Part shown: piece by piece, positions 35,670 to 49,600 of the stretch
Layout: each line of letters begins with the position of its first letter
Numbering within the stretch: position 1 is the stretch's first letter
NCBI GenBank assembly: GCA_011800805.1
Contig: MPNW01000009.1
Span: 77,004 to 141,003, forward strand
Length of the DNA: 64,000 bases
Source: Hirudo medicinalis
Lineage: Eukaryota; Annelida; Clitellata; Hirudinida; Hirudinidae
Reading direction: 5' to 3'
Translations under genes and position numbers: made by a program
Notes under the pieces: model-generated
The model's input: only the letters and a program-made list of their open reading frames with translations
Told to the model about the DNA's origin: nothing
Database searches by the model: none

Positions 35670-38600
35670 TCAGTCTTTGATCATCTAAAAATGGAATTAT
35701 TAAATATTATTTCAAAATGGCATGCAGGTTGGCCGAATGGGTTGCGTTCCTGCATGCGGTCGTAATAGCAACAGTCGTAATGTGTCGTGTTCGCAACCCA
35801 GCCTGCACCGCCAGGGAACGCCCTCGGGTAGGGGCGCAATATAAATGGTAGATCGATTAAAAAGTGCCTTCACATCCCATTGGGATACAAAAGGCACTCA
35901 AAATATCAGCTAAATACACAAAATATCGGCTAAAATACACAAAATGAAAATTTAATCCTACCATATTTATAAAAACTGCTTACTTTTAATTTACTTTTAC
36001 ACATTTGTTTACTCCTTTCTTCTGACAATCTTTGTGTTGTCTCCCTCAATGTCTGCCTCAGGCACATTATCTCTTCTTTTTTTCGAATCATATCTGACTA
36101 AAATGTGTACATTTGTTAAACTCCACCTAGAAAAATCACGTTTAACCTATACTTACTGAAAGCTTTTCAACACTTTTTCTCAATTCGACATCAGTTGGCT
36201 CTAAAGATCTTAAAAAAAAACAAATTTGTGAGAAGCACAAAAGAATGCAACCAAATTTACAAATTAATGTAAAATGTTACAAATTTATATATAAAATCTG
36301 AGCTATGTTTTCACCATTCCTTTTGAGAATATTCCGCCTTGAAAATTAGAATCGTTAATTAGCAGTAATATGTTAATCAGGATGATCAAGTTAATCACTA
36401 AGATGAACATTGTCAAACTTGTGTTTACCTCGATCCATTGTCTCGCCATGTGGGTTCATTCCTCGCCAACTTCTCTTTGAGGCCACAAATTAAGTTCGCA
36501 AGTTGCCGACAGGACTGATCTTTCTCTTCAACCAAGGCCTGTAGGTTTCTTTCTGAGCAGTGAAGGAGGGATTTGGTGCCAATAATTTCATCCAAGTCGA
36601 GGGATTTTGCAATATTGTTTAGCAAACTTAAATACTGTCAATGAGAATTATTCACTAATAAATTAATCAATTAGCAGAATAACATTTAATTCACAATTTA
36701 TTAAGATTTTATTAGTCAATATTTATTATTAGCAAATCTATAATATAAAAGAGAAAGTGCTTGTGTATGTCTGTCTTCTGAAGAACTCCTCTAAAACAGT
36801 GAATGGCAGACTTTAAATTTGCACACATCATTTTCCACACTGTGCCTAGCTCAACTGTGCTATTCTCAACTTTCACCTTTTCCTAAATCACAAACCATCT
36901 TTAAACTCGAGAGCTACTGAAAGCAAGGAGCATTGTGCTCTGAAATGGTCTAATGATTGAGACTTTGCTTCTCACGATGGCGGCGCAGGTTCTAGTCCCG
37001 TTGCGGGAGCACCGCCCTAATCACCAGTTCTTTGAGGGCAAGCAGCTGGCTAAATTTATACATGAAGTTTATGACTGGTGAAGCCTGTTTAAAAAGCTAG
37101 TACTTTAACCGCTGACCTAATTGCATTTGCACCTCTGAAATAAGAAATTAAATTGAATCTCACCAGGTTTTCACTTATCTCCAAAAGCTTTGTCAACTTT
37201 CCAATAACATGAATCTGACTGTTGGCAGGAAAATGGTTTCCATTTGATCTCGTTGGCCTCAATTCCTCCAACTCCCTCCTCAAGAAAGCCACATGCTGGA
37301 TGGCATCATCTTTATGCAACACTTTTAAATAATTTAAAATACTTTATTTATCTTAAAAAAACTACTGGTATCTGAACTCACATGGCAAGTCTCCATGCTC
37401 AAGAGCCTTCAATTTGGCCCTAAATTTGGACAGGGCTTCTCTCTGCCTCTTTATTGTTTCCTCATGATTTTCTTGCAAACACAGACTTCCCTGGGCTGAC
37501 ATATTAAGGACTGGATGGCTCTGTCATTTTACATTAATTTGAGATTGGAAAAATTAAATAAAGTTCAAAACAATGTTACAATGTGTTCCAAGCTGCTTGT
37601 TTTTCTTGCCCCTTCATTTTCAAGTTTCTGAATAATAATCTTGTAGTCTCTAAGTTCTCTTTTCAACTGCCTAGATTATTACGTATTAAATAAATATTTG
37701 GAAAGGTTGTCCTTTGGCCATCATTAAAAAGTGAATTCAAATTAAACCCAGTCTCATCATCCATTTCCAAGAGTCTACTCTCCATTTCCTCATTAATTTT
37801 CCTCATTTTTTCAATCTGATTGTGGGCATCTGCCAACTGACTTTGATTGATTTTTATTTCTTCTAGCTGAGCTTCAACTTGTTTCTTGTGCTCCTCTGAC
37901 AACTCACCTGCAAGCACAATTACACTCCACTTGATGTCAAGATATTCAGAATAAATTATTAAATTGAAAAATCATGCCAATTTAGTTAATTGTTACAATT
38001 TATTAATATTATTACATAATGTGTAGTATATTTTCATTGTTATATGTTAGGTTGAAACTATTTCACATTAAAAATAATTGACTTAACACATTAGAGCCAC
38101 CTGCAGCATCAGTGAGTTTAATTTTTAGTTTGTGGACCTCAGTCATCAATGAATCAATTGCATCTTGTTTTTCTTGCACCAAGATTGAATATCCAGCAAT
38201 TTCTGTTTTAAATTTGTACAAATCACTTTCTAGACTGTGTATTTTCAAGGAATTGCTATGACTTTTTTCAACTTGAAGTTCTGATGAAATATTGAGCTTG
38301 TTCAATTAATTGATGATTTTGTAACTATTAAAATCATGCCTTCAATTTCATCTTTTAATCTTTCAATTTCATGTTTTAATCCTTCAATTTCAATTCGAAG
38401 TTCTTTGCTTTCTTGATTATGGAACAAAATCTGTTCTTCTTGTGAGCAAATGGTGATGGAATGTTGCCTCACTTGCTCCTTGAACTCCTCAAGGTCATTG
38501 TTCAAAGCATCAACCACAAGTGCCTGCTTGCTTTGTAAATCATTAATCACTTTCTTCAACTCTGTGTCCCGCTCAGTCACCTGCTCCATTAATAACTGCT

Positions 38601-41600
38601 GCAAACACAAATATTATATTTTAATTAATATTAGTAAAACATTAACTGATAACAGTTCATTACACCTTTCGCATGTTCAATCAATAAAACTTTCATTCAT
38701 GAGAATTTTAAATTTTAATCCAAAATCCAAAATATTTGACCAATTATCCTGTTTAAACACATTTAACCTCTTTAAAACTTGTTTACATAAAATGTTGATA
38801 TACAAATATATATATATATATATATATATTATATGCAAAATTTCAAATAAGCCTTTATAATTATTAAATATTATTTTGTCATTAAATGCATTATAATTAT
38901 TTCCTCTATGGTTACAGTGTCAACTTGCATTGCCATCATTGCTACATAGTGCTATATAAATGTTCATGCAACTAAACTGTTTTTAAACCAAAGTAATCAT
39001 GACAATATCCTTAATGTTATGTTAATAATTCTTGATATTCAATTTCAATCTATAATTGATTTAACTAATATTTTTAATAAATTATGTGGTAACAACTACA
39101 AATGAGTTACTAACTTTTTCTTGCTGATTGCCTTCAATAATTTCACTGATTTTTAGAGACATTTCGCTTTTTGTCTGAAATGATTGAATTTAAAAATCGA
39201 ATTCACAGAATAAAATAAATATTTCAGGAACATTTCAAATAAACCTGCTCAAGTGATTGTATTTGAACCAATAATGCCTCCTCTTTTGACGTAGCATCCT
39301 TTGCAATCTCAAGTAATTTTTGCTCATTTTCTTCATTCAAAGTTTGGAGCTTCTGCTCTGCAAGTTCTTGAACTAAACACAATTCAACTCCTTTAGAACA
39401 AATACATTTTGAAGTCAATGAGAATGTTGCTCACTTGATTTTAAATCAAGTTCAGATTTAGCTCGAAGAGTTTCCAGGTCATTTTCCAGAGCTGAGATGT
39501 TTTCTTTTCTGTTTTTAATTTCCATGTGCAGGAGGTCAATGTGATCTAAGATTTCTAAATTGGAAAAAAAATTATGAAGATGCTAAAATAAACTTTTGAA
39601 TTGAACAGATTTTGCTTGACTAAAAATATTGCACAAATAAAATTAATATGTAATGGAATAATGCTCGAATTGCCATGGAAATGGATAGAATCCAATTTTT
39701 ATCAAACCATACCTTCTTCAGTCTCAAATGATCCACCATTTTTCAAATGGGTTTCAACAGAAGACTGCCAAGTTTTTAAAGCTTCTAAAAAGTCAACTGT
39801 GTTTGCAACACAATCCCGGACTTGAGAGTCATCATTCTTTAATTTTTCTATCATGCTAATCAGCTTCTTAGATGTAAACTTTGAGGCCTTCAACTCCTGC
39901 AGCATTAAAAATGTTCTGAGTTGAAATGAATCCACACTCCATGAATTCTGGTTGATTGCTTACCTTCCAGTATTCATTAACCTTCAGGAAGATGTTAAGT
40001 TCACTTAAAAGTTGTTCTTTTTCTCCAAAGATTTCAGTTATCACCGATTTAAAAAAAAATATTTTAATTAATATTTTTAACAAATTTGCATTTAACTTGC
40101 ATTTGTATTCTAATAAGTCATTTTAATAAATGTTGCTGACTGCAAGTAAATAATATGATCTAAGAACTGGCAGCAAACATGGCACTAATTCATAGCTCTA
40201 TTTCAGTGTTTCAGAACCAAGCCACGTCGAACAAAATGTGACAAGTTTTATTTCAAATGAATGTGATCCTTACTTGTTCAAATGTGCTCATCAACTCAGT
40301 GATATTGCTACCAACACTCTCTTCACAATTAGGCTCCAACTTCTTTAGTAAATCTGTAATCTTGTTGGTTGACTCTGCCAACTTTGAATGGAAATGAAAA
40401 CAAATGCTGCAAAGTTTCAAAAGTCCTCACAACAAAAAATATCCACCTTCGCTTTCTCCTTGCTCAGCATTTCTTCCAGATCTTCTTTGTCGCTTTTATG
40501 AAGTGTGTGAAATTGTTGGAGCTTCTAAATTACGATAAAATATTAATTTAATGTTAATATTATAATTAATATAATTATTGTTGTTGTCTTTATTACTATT
40601 TTAATTTAAATAATCAATAAATCCATTCTAATGTGCAACTCAAATTGATGAATTGTTTCACTTATATTTATGAATTATTACAAATAATTATGTCATAATA
40701 ATAATAAATATTCAATTTTTCACTTCATTCAACTCATGGTATTCCTGAAGTTGCTGTCTCAGATCTTTTGTTAAAAGTTGTAAATGTTCACTTTCCTTGA
40801 GGAGAATCACATTTCTCTAAAAAAAACATGAAGGCAAATATTTGTCTATCTAAGGTGTATTTATGTCATCAATCATCAATCATCAATCATCATCATCATC
40901 ATCATCATCATCATTATCATTATTATTAATAATATTATTAACATCATCAATATTATTACGTTAATATATTACATTTATATCACTTAAGCTCTTTCAATTC
41001 ACCTCTGTCAAGTTCAACCCACAGCTCTTGAAATGTTCACATTCTTCTGTCAAACCATGAACCAATTCATCCTTGAATTGTTATTCAAATTTTAATGAAG
41101 TCAATATTTATTAATAATGATGATTGATGAGGGCAATGATATTGATAACAACAATAATAGTAATAACAAAGCAGTATTTAACAATAATCACCAAACCTTC
41201 TTGTGGTTTTCCCTTTGTAATGTCTCCAACTTTGCTTTAAGATCACAATTAAATGCTTGACATTCATCCAAAGTTTGTTTCAAATTTTTTATTTCTGCAA
41301 CCTCATCTGCTCTGAATGTCAAGCAGTTCATCTGTGAAGTTCTCATTATGTCCATCTTAAATAGGTAAATGATGTAACTTTTAAAATGTTATTGCATACA
41401 TTTGCCAATTATTTCAACCTCTTTTTTAAAAACTAGTATTTCTTCATTTTTCAGATGCAATTCCTTTTTAAGAACATTGAGTTCGTGAAGCAAATCCATT
41501 TTTGCCATGTTGACAAGTAAAGAATCATTGACTGATTCTTTAATGGATTCAATATTCTTTCCAAGATTTATCATGAATTGAGTGTTATCAAAATTATTGC

Positions 41601-42854
41601 TTCTGCTATTTTCACTAAAATTTCTGTCCTGATCATGAAGATATTAACAAATAAAAAATATGTTTTTATTATACTAATTTCGATATCAAGCAAATGCCCA
41701 GTAGTAATGATAACAACTTAACAGGAACAGGGAATTGAAGAAAACAGATGTCATCAGTGATTGCAGGAAAATTATGGTAAATAAACAGAAAGTGAAGAGC
41801 TTGGTTACAATAACAAGTCAGATGCATTGAATAAAACTGATAGAAAAATAAGAATTTAGGAAGGCTGAATGATGTTCTATTTTGAGAAATTAATAATATT
41901 TAACTTTTTTTATTTATATTAATTAAATTTTTACTCATTTTGCAACCAAATTTGGGTGGTATAACCTAAAAAGTTTAGGTGAACTTTCTTTGGAAATTTT
42001 CAAATAATAAGAAGTTAGTAAACAATCTCTGAATTAATCAATTAATAATTAGTTGAGATGCAATTATGTTGTGAAATAAAATTTCAACAATTTCAAACTA
42101 AATTTAATAAATAATTGATTACCCTTTCCTCTAATGTGAGGATATCACAATTTCTTGGTAGGCTTTCTGGATTAAAGAATTAAAAATTTAAAATAAAAAT
42201 TTTTATTCAAAGTGAACGGACTTAAATACCCCACTTACTTGATTTTGTATCTCGATTTTGAGGTAAATTAATTGGTCTTTTAAGTGAATTGCACTGCATT
42301 GGTTTTGAGGGTGGCCTTGGAACACGAACTAAACTATTATTACTATGGTGGTGCTGTAAATTCTGACACTTTTTCAAATATGGCACTTCACTTTTACCTC
42401 CAATGCTTATCTTGTAAAATGAAAAAAATATCTAGTGATACAAGTATTGTTAAATACATATCCTAATTGCTATCAACCTCTGGCAAAGAATCAGTCACAA
42501 ACTCAAAAATCAAGTCACATTTTCCAAATTTAATTTTGTCCCCTCTTGCTAGTTTGATGATGTTATCCTTCAGCGTATAACTATTAACTTTTGTTCCAAA
42601 TCTTGATTTTAAATCCTTTAGGTAAAATTCTTCCTTTTCATCAAGATATTCTACAGTTGCATGTTGGTTATCAACAGAAGCAGACTGCAATTATGAATTT
42701 AACTATTATAAAACTATAACCATTCTTGCAAAGTGATCGTAACTTGAATTTAAAATCTCACCTGCACAATCAAGTCGCAATCTTCGCGGCCGATGGTAGT
42801 TATTTTTGATGATAATTGAAATAATGTACTTCCATTTTTCAAAAATCCCCTCAT
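35670..42854 (-). CDS. FHAD1: FHAD1-like forkhead-associated coiled-coil protein
   Basis: The start is ATG 42854 (MRGFLKNGSTLFQLSSKITT). Exons 1 (42854-42762) and 2 (42684-42478) encode an N-terminal FHA domain: TIGRE, SVDNQHATVEY, SRFGTKVN and GDKIKFG. FHA domains bind phosphothreonine peptides. A Pro-rich linker follows (about 42320-42230), then at least 17 short exons of almost continuous coiled coil, for example 41574-41400 (MAKMDLLHELNVLKKELHLK), about 39935-39715, 38600-38340 (IEGLKHEIERLKDEIEGM), 37920-37690 and 36625-36430. This matches vertebrate FHAD1, one FHA plus a long coiled-coil rod, a protein of poorly known function. The last well-supported exon ends at 35984. A tiny terminal exon 35684-35670 giving MIKD and a stop is possible but tentative. 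The key Asn of the FHA NG motif is Phe. Introns hold a Helitron-like copy (36737) and a SINE (35722). Confidence 0.87.
35722..35850 (+). mobile_element. tRNA-derived SINE, family A, copy 3
   Basis: This is the best-preserved copy: ggttggccgaatgggttgcg resembles an A box, followed by ttcctgcatgcggtcg, taatagcaac, and gtgtcgtgttcgcaaccc at the B-box position, then a gcctgcaccgcc extension. It lies in the putative last intron of FHAD1, antisense to it. Confidence 0.65.
36737..37100 (+). mobile_element. Non-autonomous Helitron-like element, short copy
   Basis: It begins at A|tctataatataaaag with agaaagtgcttgtgtatgtctgtct and ends gactggtgaagcctgtttaaaaagctag|t. The TC start, CTAG end and A/T flanks are as expected for Helitrons. 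The tRNA-like module lies at about 36940-37015 (tggtctaatgattgagactt, then ggttctagtcccgttgcggga). Compared with the copy at 9423-10052, the LINE-derived C-terminal fragment between the tRNA-like module and the 3' end is missing: the gagggcaag block joins directly to the 3' terminal block. It lies in an FHAD1 intron. Confidence 0.7.
38808..38831. repeat. (TA)n dinucleotide run
   Basis: A short ta repeat lies in an FHAD1 intron. Confidence 0.9.
40872..40935. repeat. (ATC)n microsatellite in FHAD1 intron
   Basis: Units of atcatcatc, preceded by atcaatcatca and followed by attatt triplets, form a low-complexity tract between two coiled-coil exons. Confidence 0.9.
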
Positions 42855-43627
42855 ATCTAATTTGCTCAGGATTTAGAATGCACTTTCATCATTTGTTTTG
42901 CGGTTTCCTTGGAGATTATAAAATATAATGCTCTGTCAAATTCACTATATCTATGACACCGGAGATGTGTATAATTGTACTTAAGCATAATCTCATTAAT
43001 AGTAACGGTAAAATGTTTAATTATATTTCTCATTTCCAAAATAAAAAAATAAATTACTGCGACCTCATTACTATTAATAACGTGTCAAATTAAAATTAAA
43101 CTCTTCAGGAGATCCTGGAACTTGATCTTATTTACATTAAAATCATGGAACGACCTTTATAGACAGGTCATGCTTTATCTTTGCCCACATGATGCAGACT
43201 GATTTAAAAGTACTGTTCTCTCGGGCTAGGTCACAAGTTAAGTCACAATGAGCTTAAAGTAAATCCAAAGCAGAGTTTACATTCAAATCCTTTATTTAAT
43301 GTCATACATTATTCTCATCTTGCCGTACAGACATTGGTTGCTTGTGTTCTGCCGTTATATTTTAAAGTTTCATTTGGATAAATCACTCAGTTAACGGAAG
43401 CCTTAGTCCCGATAGTAAGGTTTTTCAATAATTATTCTACACTTAGAATATTAAGTAAATAGTTAAAGTTGAATTTCAGGATTCATCTTCTAAAAAATTT
43501 CTTAATTGTTATCCCGATCTTTACAATAGATGTTTACATTTAGGAGCATGATACGTTTCGTTGTTCGTTATATCAAACGTAATTGTTCGTCAAGTTGATC
43601 TGTTCCGCGTTTGTTGTGTTATTTGAA
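42855..43627. promoter_or_regulatory. Shared 5' region of FHAD1 and Mondo (head-to-head genes)
   Basis: The two start codons are 773 bases apart on opposite strands, so both promoters lie here. No TATA box was identified with confidence. The sequence is mixed, with a short G/C-rich patch (ctcgggctaggtcacaag near 43220). A bidirectional promoter is an inference from spacing only. Confidence 0.5.
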
Positions 43628-46600
43628 ATGAAACTCTTTGATCATACAGTAATGGCTCATAGTGATACAGAAGAAGTTTATGAGACGACAGATCCAGGCT
43701 TGAAACAACTAAATTTAACGGATGCCCTGGGAGACACAGAAACTTACGAGAAGACAATCCATAGTGGTCACTTCATGATAAGTCATGTACATGACGAATC
43801 TATTGCAGAGCGAAGTAAAGATTTAGAAGACGAATTAGTGCCAATAGAAGAAGCATCAGATTACGACACAGTTAAGGGGTCAACTAATGATCCTTCATTT
43901 ACTGAATTATTCCAGTGCATGTCACTAGTGGAGAAATATTTTTCAACAAGGTTGGACATTTGCATAGAATGTTTTATTAATCTATATGTTTTAATTATAA
44001 ATATGATTAGATGATTCATTTTTAAATAGATCTGTAAATAATCTAAAATTATAGTAATTCCATCTATGAGAATGTTGAACTCAAAGTTCTGAGCCTGATA
44101 TCATTATTAAATCCTTATTTAAAAAGAAACAGGTTTTATTATTCCGAGTTGTTCTGAAAATGCAAATTACTATTTTCGTACCTAAATGTGGTATTCTGTT
44201 GGTTGTATTGCTATTGTTAATTAACATACCATTGAATGCTTCGTTAAAATTTCTCGTAGCATGCTCAGATACACATAGTGGCGTGGATAACCGCTCAATT
44301 GATGAATTTATCTTTAATTTTGCATTTGTAGGTATACAATAAGGCTTATTCAGCTTCATCATTTGTAATTCATGAATGTGTAGTTTTAAAAAAAAGTATT
44401 CTGTTGCATGTTTTTTTAATGCAAATTATTGCAAGATTTTGTTTGATGTGGAGTGCCTGTTAAATTCTATTGCTTAAACTCAAAAACAAGTGTTCATTGT
44501 GATTTCACCTGATTTGTAGTGGCAAACTGACTTCTCCAAAATGGAAAAACTTCAAAGGCATAAAGACCTTCAAATTGAAAGAGAAAATCAGAGTAAATAA
44601 CATCATATGGAGGGAGTGGCACATGCAATGTGAGATTCTAATGTCTAAATTATTCCTTAGAATCAAGATATTATGCCTTATTGTATTGTTGCAATACCAA
44701 TGTTGTGATGTTATCTTCATTTATTAAGATGTGAAGTGCCTTCCTCCGATTTTATGTCACTTTTCTTCTCCACTGGCCACTCAGTCTGATGGAAATGTAA
44801 AATGGAGTTTTCTTTCAATTCCTAACTTTTAAGTTTACTTGTTTTCCCAGCATCCTAATCAGGAATTTTTTTATTTAAAAATAGAGATCATCTGTTGATG
44901 GTATGTCTGGGAAAAGAAATGTAAAAGTTATATCAAATGACTATAAGAAGTGGAGACATTACTTCAATAAAAAAGTCATCAGGAAAAATAATATGCAGGA
45001 TGTTCTGTCATCTGTGAGTCAAATTATTTTATATTTGATGCTTATTTGCACCTTTGATTGACTCATATTTTGATGATTTTTCTAGAACTCTCCTTACTGT
45101 GAGATTCTCCAAAGAACAAGTGAAAATAATTCTAAAAGGCTGACCAACCTCGGGGGTATCGTCAAGAAGTCGCTTTATCAGAATCCGCCGAGTCAATTGC
45201 TGATGGACGAAGACATTTTGAATGAATTTTCTGATACCCTCTTCATGCCTAGCTTTTTGATGGAAGGTTCAAATTTGAGGGAAATTCCTTCATTTTCAGA
45301 TGAAAATTTTAATGACATGATGCAAGATAGCTGCTTAAATGATATGGATACCCTGGAACCCTTGCAAAACATATTCAGTAAGAATCTCCATTTTGAAATT
45401 GATGCTGCTTGAGATGTCGTTAAGTGAACATTAAATGAAATGTCGAATTCTTTGGTATTAGTTTCTGAATTTATTGCAATTACTGATACATTCATTTGAA
45501 TGAAATTCCGATGGAGATGCACATGCACATCGAATTGATTCTAAATTTAATTCTTAACACTCCTCATCTTTTTGTAAAATTTTTAAGAACACGAATATGA
45601 ACCTTCAGTGCCCTCATATAATATCATTTGATCCTCTCTCTAGTTTAAACAAACCTTAGAGCTTTTTACGGTGACTTGCAGGTTTGCATCTTCGCAAAAA
45701 TAGGAGAATAAGTTAAAGTTTCTCTTTATTAATTCGATTCATGAGCTGATTAAAGCAAATAAGTCTGAGGTCTTTTGAATACATTTTATAATATTCCTGG
45801 TGTTTTTCGACTCACTCCGCTTACTTTCTGTCTTAGAATCTCCTGTCTGCTCAGATACTTCTTTGCTTTAAACTACTTTGTTACATTTATAACAGAAGTC
45901 CAGCACAGCATATTTGTTTGATTCTTTCACAGAATGCAGGATGTTCAGACCTGTCCATGTTGCTCATTAAATCCAATATCCATTGAAAGTTTTTTCAACC
46001 TCCTCAATGATTTTTTTTTAGTTGATTTTTTTTAAAGCTACTCATGAAACCTTCCCATGGTTTGCAAGACCTTCGATGAATTTAAACTTTTTGCACTATT
46101 TTACTGGTGGTTATTATGGGTTATTATGGGTTATCATAAATCTTTTATCTTTATCACAGTTGAGTTTTTGGTGTCATTTGCCTTACTAAGCTTCCTCATC
46201 AGGCTCATTCTATTCTCTAATTGCCTTGTTTATCAAAGATTCTTGAGTAAACCTCGTGACTAAGGTCATAATTGCTTTTGCAGATAAAGATCTTCAATTA
46301 TCACCCATGTTTCCCATGTTCTTTAAAGACATTCTTTAGACAGATGTTTTTTGAATTTTTACGTGGTAGACCGATGTAGGGTCAATTATTCTGAATTTAT
46401 TAGTAAAATAGCCATTAACTTAAATATAATTTTTAGTTTTAAGCTATCCTGAATGAGGACAAGTGTTTCAGAGAAATTGAAATGTTTTTATAATCTAATG
46501 CCATTTTATGTCTTTTGTTTTTAATCTTTTTAACTCAGGATGCGAATCCTTGAATTTCAACAAAGTTTATTCTACTCCAAACGTGCAGCCCTCTACTATG

Positions 46601-49600
46601 CTCAATAATGTAGATCATTCAAGTTTTTTTCCATATAATACATTTTCTTTAAATCATGAGATGCTTCGCTTCACTAAAGTTGTGGTTGTGTTTTTAAGGC
46701 TCGACATCAAAATGTTTGTGATGCAAATCAGCCAAACATGGAGAGTTTGACTCTGTTAAATGTTGGTGATGCTCTTATAAATCTTCCTCTTGACCTTCCT
46801 GCAAGAGGAAATCTTGTGGAAGATAAACCAATGGATTTTCAAACATCAGAGCAGTTGATGTCTCTACTTGTAGCTCAACAGCCTCTTAATGATTCTCGAG
46901 TGGTGAACAATTCACCTTTCCGAGATTTGTCCGTCCAAATTGGGAGTGCAGCTCATGAGTTAGAAAATGAGTTTGTCATTGACGGTTTGTTTAACGTGGC
47001 CTCAAATGCTGGTCCAAGTTTTAACTTAGAAGTCCAACCTTCCCCTAATATCATCTTGTCCAATCAAGAAGCGACACCTGAAAATGTAACTGTTGGTGTA
47101 TTGTATACATCCAATAGTAATAATGATTTTCAGGCCAATCACAATACTCAGTCAATGCCTCTTCTCACTGGTTTGCTGCAGCAGCAAAAGCAGCCAATGA
47201 TAATCCAACTTCCACCAGGATATCACATAATAACACCGCACGAAGTGGTGAGCCACGAAAATGCCAGGATCGAAAGCACCAATTTTGTTAACTTTGGCAA
47301 CAATTTGAGTAACATGCCAGTCCAACTACAAACCAAGGTTAAATCACCACCTAGTCAAACAGGAAGCAAGAGTCTCGGTTGTTTGCAAGTCATTCAGAAC
47401 CTGAAGGAAAACAGGCGCAAGAATAATTCTTCCACTGGGTCCCTCATTACGAAGACGACTGCAGGATTCAGAATTCCGCAGGTACTAATTATGCTTGTGA
47501 TCATCAACCTTGTCATTGGGATTTCGTAGGTTTAGTTTATTGGATTTCCTTAATAAGTGGAGCTTCTTTTGAGAAACTGAAAGTTCAAAATTTGTTTGGA
47601 ACATAGCATTTATTATCATTATTAAGATCATTGTTATGTTACTTTATTGTTTACTAGGACTAACCAATTGAAGACTTGTTCATGCATCAGTTAGAAATTT
47701 AGGACAAAAACCATTTACTCTTCTTGTTAATTAGTTTAGTTAATTAATTGTAAGTTGTTCTGGTCATAGGAGTTGGAGATGAAATCGAAAAGTTGAAATG
47801 TTCTTGCGAGGAATGTTTAAATGGTTCTCAAATTCACGCAATAATCTTTTGTTTTGATCCAATACTTGAATAAAAACACCTTACAATGTAATTTGAATGA
47901 GAAGTAAAGAAGTTAGTGAAGAGAAGAACAATGGCTATGAAAGTTGCTCTTATGAGTATTAGGCCGGCTCGGTGTAACATCCATCGTGTGCCGCACGTTG
48001 TCGCTGGGTCGTGTTCAAAACGTTTTAAGTGCTTACAATTGTTCATTTTCTTCTTAAACAATCTTAGGACTCATGTTTGTTGTTTTTACTTTTTGAATTA
48101 CAACACACTTGAGTTTATTCTTTACTGAGGACTGTGCCCTGTATGGAGATTATTTACTTTACAAAAAAAATTGGTTTGCAATGTCATAAGATATTGTTTA
48201 ACATATTGCAGTTGCAATGTATTGTTTGATTCGTATCTCGAAATTCATTTTCCTTGCTTTAAAAGTCATTGTAAAGCAACTTTTGCCTGCAGCAGCAGAT
48301 GAAATGCAGACAGAAATCATCCAACATGGTGAATATACAGCCCCGTCCACATCTATCTTCGATATCCACTTCAAGATCTTCTGTAAAACAACTTCTGCCA
48401 TCCAAGTCACCCTTAACCCTGCAAACCCAGTCACCTTGCACTGCTAACCAATTGGGACATTTAAAACCACTGGAGAATGGTTTGAAAATCTAATTGATTT
48501 AATGACCTAAGTTCACGTGATGTTGACTTTATCGTAAAACCTGTTAGGACCTGTTGGCTATTCTTTGGGAGGTTCGCTATCTGGGACAAAATCTGAGAAG
48601 AGAGGAAGAATAAGAAATGAAAGTGGGTGAATTAAATTTTGGTTAATGAAAGGCATGCATTGTATTAATATTGATTAAAATGTTTTAGAATATTAGTTGC
48701 ATGCTAATTAATTACTATAGGTAGGTAATGATATCTTTAATGATTTATAATTACAGGAACTTTATCATCCCTTATGGATAAGAAGAATGACAAACCAAGC
48801 AACGACCATTTCAGTGCCATTTTTCAGCCCATCAATCCGATCAGCAACACTTCCTTGCAAGCGCAATCATCCAACACCAACAGTTACAGTGCGACAGTAA
48901 GCACGACCTTCTAATTGATTAATTGCTACCAACACTTCATATTTTTGGTTCATAATTTTAGATGCAGAGCTTTTTCGGGGGAGCAGAGCAACAAGTGGAT
49001 CTCAATGCCACAAATTGTTGGTTTAATGCATTTAAAACAAATTGGTTTCATTTCTTGAAGTTATTGGTGGTGATGTGATGCTTTTGTATGTTTTAGATTC
49101 TTTGGATAATCCTGTGGGTTTTAATGTAAGCATTTGAAGATCCTTTCAATTTGATTCTCAAAAACTTTGTTTCATCTTTGGATTTTGAATTTTTTAGGAG
49201 GTGGGTCGACTGTTCAAAATGCCTGACAGGTCGAGGCATGCGAGCAACGATTCTGGTAGTTCTCATTGCGAAGATGCACTTGTAAGCTCACTCATTTGTT
49301 CATTTTCTTTACTACTGGTTTATTTGCTGATAAACATGTTATGCAGGGTTTTACTATTGGATCAAATAAATTAGTGAACAAAGATCTTAGACGAATCTCT
49401 CACTTAACTTCTGAGCAAAAGAGAAGATTTAGCATAAAGGTAGAAGCATTAATGTCTGCTTATGATGCATAATTCACCCATTTCTTGGATTTTGCAGTGT
49501 GGGTTGGATACTTTGAATGAATTGGTCCCTGGTCTCGAGGCTTCCAATGGAAGTCGGATCAGCAAGGCCACCACACTGCATAAGGGTAATTTGACTTGCT

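Noticed and set aside
44081..44362. Open frames on both strands in Mondo intron 1
   Set aside because: They lie between two well-supported Mondo exons, lack splice or domain support and are AT-rich.
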